Assembly: GCA_965602785.1 (NCBI GenBank)
Contig: CBFDAH010000039.1
Coordinates: 1-19,109 of the forward strand
Source of the DNA: JBGSLA01 sp965602785
GTDB taxonomy: Bacteria; Desulfobacterota; Desulfobaccia; Desulfobaccales; 0-14-0-80-60-11
Reading direction: 5' to 3'
Length of the DNA stretch: 19,109 nucleotides
Both the position numbers and the translations under genes were made by a program. A model generated the notes under the pieces. That model made no database searches, had not been told where the DNA came from, and was given only the letters and a program-made list of their open reading frames with translations. Below, one piece after another: positions 14,096 through 19,109 of the stretch. Position 1 is the first letter of the stretch; each line of letters starts with the position of its first letter.

Positions 14096-14225
14096 TGTGG
14101 GGGAGGGGGCCAGGGGTCGCAGACCCCTGCCCCCTCCCCCACACCACCTCCCCCAACCCCTTAAAGGGGGTTGGGATGGGAGTTTGAGGGGAGGGCGGGG
14201 GAGTCGCGCTCCCCCGGCCCTCCCC
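14096..14225. repeat. G/C-rich multi-hairpin repeat, copy B (best copy)
   Basis: Three hairpins lie in a row. The first, 14096-14143, has a 22-bp stem with one bulged C (14110) and loop GCA; its inner arms are CAGGGGTC / GACCCCTG and its outer arms are G-tracts pairing with C-tracts. The second, 14153-14174, is CCAACCCC / GGGGTTGG around TTAAAG. The third, 14188-14225, has outer arms GGGGAGGGC / GCCCTCCCC and inner arms GGGGGAG / CTCCCCC. Both strands carry four-G-tract runs that fit G-quadruplexes. It fills nearly all of the space between the lnt stop (22 nt away) and the rarA start (9 nt away). Confidence 0.82.
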
Positions 14226-14247
14226 GCAAGTCAATTTCACAACAATC

Positions 14248-15807
14248 TCAAATTAATCTCCGGGGCCGGCGGGTGAAAAGGAGGGCGAGGGCGGTCACGA
14301 TCACGCAGGCCCAGGCGAAGAGGTCGCCGAACCGAGTGTACAAGCTGCCTCCGGGGAGCCAGGGAAGGTCCATGACCTGAGCGGCTTCCACGTTCAGGCC
14401 GGAGGTCCACAGGATGCGGCCGTCCCCGTTGATGAAGGCGGAGATGCCGGTGTTGGCGGCCCGGGCCAGGGCCACCCGGTTTTCCACGGCCCGGAGCACC
14501 GCGATGGACATGTGCTGATAGGGGGCGCTGGTATCCCCGAACCAGGCGTCATTGGTGATGTTAATCAGGAGGTGGGCTCCGTTTTGCACCTGGGCCCGGC
14601 TGAGGTACCCGAAGATGGACTCATAGCAGATGAGCACGCCCACGCGCCCCTGGGGCAGGGACATGGTGCCCCCCACCGGCCCTTCGCCGAAATCCCCGAT
14701 CATGGACACCATTTTCGGGATGAAAAAGAGAATCCGCTTCAGGGGAACATATTCCCCAAACGGCACCAGGTGAGCCTTGTCATAATGGCCCGCCACTTTA
14801 CCCTGAGGGTTGAGGAGGTAGGCGCGGTTGTAGAGCCTGTCACCCTCGGGCCGCTTTTCGGCGGCCGGCGCCCCGAAGAGGAGAAAAATATCGTTTTTCC
14901 TGGCGATTTCCTTCACGAGGGTGTCCAGGGGAGTGTCCTGGTCCGGTTTGTACTGGAAGAAGAAGGGCGCAGCAGTCTCCGGCCAGATGACCAGGGGCGG
15001 TTTGGCCTTCTCCCCACCCCGTTTGACCTCCGCCAAAGCCTTTTCGGTGAGCCTGCCATAGGTTTCCAGGGTGGCCTGCACGATTTTGGGGTCCCACTTC
15101 TCCCCCTGCTTGATATTCCCCTGGACCACGGCGACCTTGATTGTCGGGCTGTCGGCGATGAGCCGGTCCATCACCCCCAGGCGATAGTAGCCGTACCCCA
15201 GCCAGGCGGCCAGGATAATAATAAGAACAGCCAGCCCCCGGAACCGGTTGGGGGGGCGGGTCCGGGAGGCAGGGGAGAAAAACCGATACAGGCTCACATT
15301 TATCAGGACCAGGAGAAAGGACAGGCCGTAGACGCCGGTGAGGTCGGACGCCTGCAGAAGGAGAGGTTGCCGGTAGAGGCTATGGCCCATGAGCTCCCAG
15401 GGAAAGCCGCTAATAATGTAGGTCTGGCCGAACTCCAGGGCCACCCACAGAGTGGGGGCAAACCACAAGAGGCTCACTCCCCGACTCTCGGCCCAGGACA
15501 CCCCCCAGGCCCACAGGGCCCGGTAGAAGCTCAGATAGCCGGCCAGGACAAACAGCACCCCGATGGCCAGGGGCAACGGCAGCTTCCCGAAGACGTGGGT
15601 GACATAAACGATCCAGCTCAAAAGGAAAAAATAGAACACCAGGCCGGAAATGTACCCCAGCCAGAAGGAGCTCTTGCGGGACTGCCCTTGCACGGCCCAA
15701 ATAAGGGGAATGAGGGCCACGGGCAACAGGTAGGTATGTTCCCATCGTGGGAAGGCAACGGCCGAGAGGAATCCAGAGAGAATGGCGGCCACGAGGGACG
15801 CGAACAT
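14248..15807 (-). CDS. lnt: Apolipoprotein N-acyltransferase
   Basis: The 519-residue product has six or so N-terminal membrane helices (about 1-210), then a nitrilase-type catalytic domain and a final helix near 490-512. The catalytic triad is visible: E277 in IWPETAAPF, K344 in HYDKAHLVPFGEYVP and C394 in VLICYESIF. Lnt transfers an acyl chain from a phospholipid to the N-terminal Cys of lipoproteins in the inner membrane, the last step of maturation in Gram-negatives. The ATG has GGAGG 4 nt upstream. It follows corC by 88 nt, in the order known from many proteobacteria, and ends against repeat copy B. Confidence 0.96.
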   Translation of the reverse strand: MFASLVAAILSGFLSAVAFPRWEHTYLLPVALIPLIWAVQGQSRKSSFWLGYISGLVFYFFLLSWIVYVTHVFGKLPLPLAIGVLFVLAGYLSFYRALWAWGVSWAESRGVSLLWFAPTLWVALEFGQTYIISGFPWELMGHSLYRQPLLLQASDLTGVYGLSFLLVLINVSLYRFFSPASRTRPPNRFRGLAVLIIILAAWLGYGYYRLGVMDRLIADSPTIKVAVVQGNIKQGEKWDPKIVQATLETYGRLTEKALAEVKRGGEKAKPPLVIWPETAAPFFFQYKPDQDTPLDTLVKEIARKNDIFLLFGAPAAEKRPEGDRLYNRAYLLNPQGKVAGHYDKAHLVPFGEYVPLKRILFFIPKMVSMIGDFGEGPVGGTMSLPQGRVGVLICYESIFGYLSRAQVQNGAHLLINITNDAWFGDTSAPYQHMSIAVLRAVENRVALARAANTGISAFINGDGRILWTSGLNVEAAQVMDLPWLPGGSLYTRFGDLFAWACVIVTALALLFTRRPRRLI

Positions 15808-15860
15808 TGAACCTCCACAGTGACAAGCTGGAGATGGTTGCCGGTATTAAGAAGAAGCGA

Positions 15861-15886
15861 AGGCCGCCGGAGCTATAAGCCGGCCT
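15861..15886 (-). terminator. Weak terminator-like hairpin between corC and lnt
   Basis: AGGCCG and CGGCCT pair around a 14-nt loop. On the minus strand a T-rich stretch (TCGCTTCTTCTT) follows. It could reduce read-through from corC into lnt, but the U-tract is broken. Confidence 0.3.
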
Positions 15887-15895
15887 CGGCCGTAA

Positions 15896-16744
15896 CTACT
15901 GTGGGGTCAAGGCCCTTACGACCACCTGTTTGGCCCGACGCTCGTCAGCGGCCACCACAGTGAGCTCGAGCCCATCGATGACCACCAGGTCGTCCACCTG
16001 GGGCACCCGGCCCAGAAGGTGGATGAGCAACCCCCCCACGGACTCGAACTTGCCCTCCGGACGGGGCCGGTCGAAGTGCTCCATGAGCTCTTCCACGTCC
16101 AGGCGGGCGTCCACCAGGACCGAGCCGTCTTCCTGGGTGAGGAGGCGGGGTTCCAGGCGGTCGTACTCGTCGTAAATTTCCCCGACAATCTCCTCTAAGA
16201 TATCTTCCAGGGTGATGAGGCCGGCGGTGCCACCATATTCGTCGATGACGATGGCGATCTGGGTCTTCCGCTCCACCAGGTCTCGCAGGAGGTCGCTGAT
16301 CTTTTTCCCCTCCGGGATAAAGTAAGCGGGGCGGAGTGCCTGATCCAGCTCAAGCTGGGCCTCCGGCGTCTGCCAGAAGGCCAGAAGGTCCTTGGCGAAG
16401 AGCAGGCCCACGACGTTGTCAATGGTCCCCTCAAAAACCGGAAAGCGGGAGTGTCCGGATTCTAAAACCAGGGCGATGATCTCTTGCAGGGGTGTGTGGC
16501 GCTCCAACCCGAAGATTTCGGTGCGGGGCACCATGATTTCCCGGACGAGAGTATCCCTGAACTCGAAGATACTCTCAATGAGCTCCCCTTCCTGACGGCT
16601 GATGAGACCGCGGTCCTCGCAGGTGGTTATGATATTCTGAATTTCCCGCTCCAAATCCTCCGGGTGGGTGATCTGTCGGCGGGAGAACCAGCGCTGCCAG
16701 AGGCGCTTTATAAAGTTGGGTCGGGGACTCTCGCCCTCGTCCAT
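15896..16744 (-). CDS. corC: CorC/HlyC-family CBS-domain protein
   Basis: The 282-residue protein has no membrane segment. MVPRTEI (71-77) begins the first CBS domain. The second contains the family signature IDEYGGTAGLITLEDILEEI (167-186). The C-terminal CorC_HlyC (transporter-associated) domain occupies about 210-280 (FESVGGLLIHLLGRVPQ). This is the soluble CorC/YbeX type, cytosolic, linked in E. coli to Mg/Co efflux and, more recently, to ribosome-related phenotypes. It starts 2 nt after the speD stop with AGAGG 6 nt before the ATG, and lnt follows after 88 nt. Co-location with lnt matches the E. coli order. The N-terminal 25 residues are basic and probably flexible. Confidence 0.92.
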   Translation of the reverse strand: MDEGESPRPNFIKRLWQRWFSRRQITHPEDLEREIQNIITTCEDRGLISRQEGELIESIFEFRDTLVREIMVPRTEIFGLERHTPLQEIIALVLESGHSRFPVFEGTIDNVVGLLFAKDLLAFWQTPEAQLELDQALRPAYFIPEGKKISDLLRDLVERKTQIAIVIDEYGGTAGLITLEDILEEIVGEIYDEYDRLEPRLLTQEDGSVLVDARLDVEELMEHFDRPRPEGKFESVGGLLIHLLGRVPQVDDLVVIDGLELTVVAADERRAKQVVVRALTPQ

Positions 16745-16746
16745 CT

Positions 16747-17184
16747 TCAGCCTCTCAGCCGTTGCCGTTCCTGTCTGAGGAGACGCTCAACCTTTTTAAC
16801 TTGCCGGGGGTACTCCAGACCCCGGTTCAAAAGGTTGAGTTCGTGGCGGCCGATGCCGAACACCTCGGTGACGTAGGCCACAGCCTGATGGTGGTCAAAA
16901 TCCTTGCAGGAAAAAATGTCCAGGCTAAGGTAAGCCTTTTCCGGGTAGGTATGGATGCTGATATGACTCTCGGCGATGAGCACAAAACCAGAGACGCCCC
17001 ATTCTTCCTGAACCGGCGCGTGGTACTTGAACACGTACGGGGGCATAATCTTGGTCATTTTGATCAAGTCCGGACAGCGATCCAGGAACTCGTAAATAAT
17101 ATCCAGGTTCGCCAACTTCGCTGGACTGCAATCATAGCCGTCCAGGGTCAGGTGCATCCCGTAGCCGAGAGCTGGGTTTTTCAA
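16747..17184 (-). CDS. speD: S-adenosylmethionine decarboxylase proenzyme
   Basis: With the start chosen here the protein has 145 residues. The self-processing site is E72-S73 in AESHISIHTYPE, where serinolysis makes the pyruvoyl group on the larger, C-terminal chain. H78 and C93 are the usual processing and catalytic helpers. Decarboxylated SAM is the aminopropyl donor for spermidine. No speE is in the window. The longer frame starts with TTG at 17202, inside the Shine-Dalgarno sequence. A TTG at 17184 sits 8 nt after GGAGGAGG and is preferred; ATG at residue 10 has no such site. An ATG just after the GGAGGAGG is out of frame and stops after three codons. It heads the speD-corC-lnt transcript with a long structured leader. 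Confidence 0.9.
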   Translation of the reverse strand: MKNPALGYGMHLTLDGYDCSPAKLANLDIIYEFLDRCPDLIKMTKIMPPYVFKYHAPVQEEWGVSGFVLIAESHISIHTYPEKAYLSLDIFSCKDFDHHQAVAYVTEVFGIGRHELNLLNRGLEYPRQVKKVERLLRQERQRLRG

Positions 17185-17218
17185 TTCTCCATCCTCCTCC
17201 AACCTGGTTTAAGGCGCA

Positions 17219-17262
17219 GCCAGGGCGGCCCTGGCCCGCTAAACCGCCTGCACCAAGCAGGC
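17219..17262 (-). promoter_or_regulatory. Paired hairpins before the speD ribosome binding site
   Basis: GCCAGGG / CCCTGGC (17219-17235, loop of 3) and GCCTGC / GCAGGC (17246-17262, loop of 5) lie in the speD leader, 20-60 nt before the GGAGGAGG. The second lies inside a short candidate leader reading frame and the first begins right after its stop. That geometry fits translation-sensitive control but is not proof. Confidence 0.4.
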
Positions 17263-17280
17263 ACAGGCCCGGGAGAGCAT
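17239..17280 (-). CDS. Candidate 13-residue leader peptide of speD
   Basis: An ATG with GGGG 7 nt upstream opens a 14-codon frame encoding MLSRACACLVQAV and ending in TAG, within the speD leader. It covers one hairpin and stops 3 nt before another. Such short frames occur by chance; the placement is the only support. Confidence 0.25.
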   Translation of the reverse strand: MLSRACACLVQAV

Positions 17281-17364
17281 CACGGATCCCCGGGGTGTTA
17301 ACAGGTTGGGCGGATCCAGCACCCGGGGGCTCCTGCCAGGGGGTGGAGTCTCGTGGTCCTATCC

Positions 17365-17401
17365 CAAAACAGAAGATACCCCTTACCCTTGGGGAAAGGG
17401 G
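17365..17401 (-). promoter_or_regulatory. Early hairpin in the speD leader, possible attenuator
   Basis: On the minus strand CCCCTT and AAGGGG pair around an inner CCC / GGG (17379-17401). The T-rich stretch TATCTTCTGTTTT follows. It starts about 40 nt after the predicted transcription start. The T-stretch is interrupted, so termination would be partial. Confidence 0.35.
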
Positions 17402-17446
17402 TGCGCGTCGCAGGCCCAACCGTAAAAAACTACAGAACGTCAAACT

Positions 17447-17475
17447 TATATACCTTGTGGTGCCCCCCTGGTCAA
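17447..17475 (-). promoter_or_regulatory. Sigma70-like promoter of speD-corC-lnt
   Basis: On the minus strand TTGACC (17470-17475) and TATATA (17447-17452) have a 17-nt spacer. This leaves an untranslated leader of about 255 nt before speD. Confidence 0.72.
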
Positions 17476-17538
17476 TATTTTTTTTCAGGCTCGGTAAGGG
17501 CTTGGAGCCAAAAAATATCGGAATTACTGCCCTTCCTA

Positions 17539-17566
17539 TTGACGCCTCTGGTATTGTTGATACATT
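17539..17566 (+). promoter_or_regulatory. Possible promoter of DUF1015 gene
   Basis: TTGACG (17539-17544) and TACATT (17561-17566) have a 16-nt spacer, in an AT-rich patch. The leader would be about 130 nt. Confidence 0.42.
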
Positions 17567-17604
17567 ATCCCGAATATGAGAACTCGGAAAAAATCTGGGC
17601 AAAG

Positions 17605-17636
17605 GCTGCGTGTGGCTGATTAGTGTCGGCCGCAGC
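17605..17636 (+). promoter_or_regulatory. Hairpin in the DUF1015 leader
   Basis: Outer arms GCTGC / GCAGC and inner arms GGCTGA / TCGGCC enclose a 6-nt loop, with a GTGT bulge. A T-run lies at 17654-17659. A second small hairpin TCAGA / TCTGA (17667-17681) lies just before the ribosome binding site. Confidence 0.35.
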
Positions 17637-17703
17637 GAAGTTTTGCGATGTGGTTTTTTAGGGTTTTCAGACCTGATCTGAGCCTGTGAGGAGGACGGCA
17701 AAG

Positions 17704-19071
17704 GTGGCTCAAGTCGCCCCGTTTCGGGGGCTCTATTTTAATCCCGACAAAGTAAGTGACCTTTCCCAGGTGGTGACGCCTCCCTATGACGTAATCCGGC
17801 CGGAGGAGCGGGAGGTCTTCGCGGCCATGAACCCGTATAACATGGTCCACCTCATTCTTCCTCCCACCCGCCCGGGGGACGGCCCCCTGGAGAATCGGTA
17901 TATCCGGGCCGCGGCTCTCTTCCGCCAGTGGCAGCGGGACGGGGTCTTCCAGCGGGACCCCGAGCCGGCCTATTACTTGTGGGAGACCCGCTTCGATCAT
18001 GACGGTAAAACCTACACCCGCCGTGGACTGGGCGCATTGGTGCATCTGGAGCCTTTTTCCAGGGGCATTATCCTCCCCCACGAGCAGACCTTCTCCAAAA
18101 TCAAGGCTGACCGCCTGGAGCTGTTCAAAAGCTGCCAGGCTCATTTTTCACCGATTTACGCCCTCTTTCCCGACGAGGAGAACCGGATTTTAGCTGAGCT
18201 GGCGCAAGGCGCACCGTCCGAGCCTCTTCTGGCCTTCACCGACGTGGAAGGCCGCGAGCAACGGGTTTTCAAGGTAACGGATCCGGAGTGCCTGGCCGCG
18301 GTATACCAGGCCCTGGAGCCGCGGCAGCTCTTCATCGCCGACGGCCACCACCGCTATGAGACCGCCCTGGCCTTCCAGAAGTGGATGAAGGAACGCTACC
18401 CTCTCACCACCCCCCGGGCCCCCTTCAACTATATGCTCATGTATTTGGCCAACCTCTACGATCCGGAGCTGGTTATTCTCATGGCTCACCGCCTCCTGGG
18501 AGGGCCGCGGCTCAAGCGGGTGACGGAACCCAATCTCCTGGCCCGCCTGGGGGAATATTTCGAGGTGACGCCCCTGGCCCACTCCACCGGCGGCGCCGCG
18601 GTGTCCCCCCAGCAGGTGGAGGCCGAGCTGGCCACGGCCCACTCCGGAGACACCGTTTTCATCATGGTGGGTTTCGGCCTCAAGGGTTGGCGTCTCAAGC
18701 TGAAAGACGGAGTGCGGCAGAGAGTCCTGGCCCGGCAGATGCGTCCGGCTTTGGCCGCCCTGGACGTGGCGGTCCTGAACTACCTGGTTTTCGATAAGGC
18801 CCTGGGACTTGACGCCAAGGCCCAGGACGACCAGGAGATCTGCAAGTATTCCAGCAAGGTGGAGGAGGCTTTAAAGAGCCTGGCGGCACAGGAGGCCACC
18901 CTGGCTTTTTTCCTCAATCCCACCCAGATCGAGCAGGTCCGGCAGGTGGCCCAGAGCAGCCTCATCATGCCCCGCAAATCCACCTATTTCTATCCCAAGG
19001 TGATGACGGGCCTGCTCCTTAACCCCATCATCCCGGGGGAGGAGATCGTGGTACCGGGAGCCGGGGCTTAG
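17704..19071 (+). CDS. DUF1015 family protein
   Basis: With the start chosen here the protein has 455 residues, typical for DUF1015 (COG4198). Family blocks are visible: VAPFRGLYFN at the start, VTPPYDVI (24-31), ILPHEQTFSKIKADRLEL (123-140) and the signature IADGHHRYETAL (211-222). The role is not established; the DGHHRYE motif looks like a catalytic or metal site, and no membrane segment is seen. The frame opens with GTG at 17686, but GAGGAGG lies 9 nt before the GTG at 17704, which also gives the normal N-terminus. The gene is divergent from speD and ends 17 nt before repeat copy D. No operon partner is visible within the window. Confidence 0.9.
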   Translation: MAQVAPFRGLYFNPDKVSDLSQVVTPPYDVIRPEEREVFAAMNPYNMVHLILPPTRPGDGPLENRYIRAAALFRQWQRDGVFQRDPEPAYYLWETRFDHDGKTYTRRGLGALVHLEPFSRGIILPHEQTFSKIKADRLELFKSCQAHFSPIYALFPDEENRILAELAQGAPSEPLLAFTDVEGREQRVFKVTDPECLAAVYQALEPRQLFIADGHHRYETALAFQKWMKERYPLTTPRAPFNYMLMYLANLYDPELVILMAHRLLGGPRLKRVTEPNLLARLGEYFEVTPLAHSTGGAAVSPQQVEAELATAHSGDTVFIMVGFGLKGWRLKLKDGVRQRVLARQMRPALAALDVAVLNYLVFDKALGLDAKAQDDQEICKYSSKVEEALKSLAAQEATLAFFLNPTQIEQVRQVAQSSLIMPRKSTYFYPKVMTGLLLNPIIPGEEIVVPGAGA

Positions 19072-19088
19072 ATTCCGCGAGATTATTA

Positions 19089-19109
19089 TGGGGGAGGGGG
19101 CCAGGGGTC
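19089..19109. repeat. Multi-hairpin repeat, copy D (cut by window end)
   Basis: All 21 visible bases equal positions 14098-14118 of copy B, in the same orientation. It begins 17 nt after the DUF1015 stop. The rest lies outside the window. Confidence 0.75.

Noticed and set aside
17181..17192. Three-codon frame (ATG GAG AAT TGA) whose stop overlaps the chosen speD TTG
   Set aside because: The ATG directly abuts the Shine-Dalgarno, leaving no spacing, so initiation there is unlikely; it is probably chance.

Overview
The window looks like chromosomal DNA of a GC-rich, probably anaerobic Gram-negative bacterium. Lnt and a lipobox protein point to an outer membrane, and a two-subunit 2-oxoacid:ferredoxin oxidoreductase points to anaerobic carbon metabolism. 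Together with SpeD, a U32 peptidase-like protein and the G/C-rich hairpin repeats, this resembles Desulfobacterota (former Deltaproteobacteria). The lineage is an inference; no rRNA or tRNA is present. There is no phage, transposase, CRISPR or plasmid signal.

Layout, left to right. 1-149: G/C-rich multi-hairpin repeat (copy A). 148-1475 (minus): lipoprotein with beta-propeller-like repeats, then a HAD 5'-nucleotidase-like protein, overlapping by ATGA. 1649-4688 (minus): GT39-type glycosyltransferase, ATP-grasp protein and phosphoribosyltransferase with overlapping genes. 4777-6107 (minus): U32 family Fe-S protein with tandem promoters and a clear intrinsic terminator. 6200-8998 (minus): korA-korB, then an unlisted 51-codon membrane protein, with a near-consensus promoter at 9045-9073. 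9294-10670 (plus): sugar-porter MFS transporter interrupted by one in-frame TGA. 10710-10770: degenerate repeat copy C between convergent genes. 10826-12728 (minus): atypical receiver protein, thiamine-binding (MTH1187-type) protein and dnaJ, from one good promoter. 12770-14086 (minus): rarA. 14096-14225: repeat copy B. 14248-17475 (minus): speD-corC-lnt with a 255-nt structured leader. 17539-19071 (plus): DUF1015 protein. 19089-19109: start of repeat copy D, cut by the window end.

Most genes are housekeeping. Lnt acylates lipoproteins, possibly including the one at 786-1475. CorC-like proteins are commonly encoded beside lnt. KorAB feeds or drains ferredoxin through 2-oxoacids. RarA and DnaJ handle replication stress and protein folding.

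The points most worth a second look are: the TGA inside the conserved GYD motif of the transporter (selenocysteine, readthrough, or a young pseudogene); the repeat family found at gene 3' ends at four places; the small membrane protein behind korAB; the receiver protein whose phosphoacceptor Asp is Glu; and the speD leader with a candidate leader peptide and hairpins.
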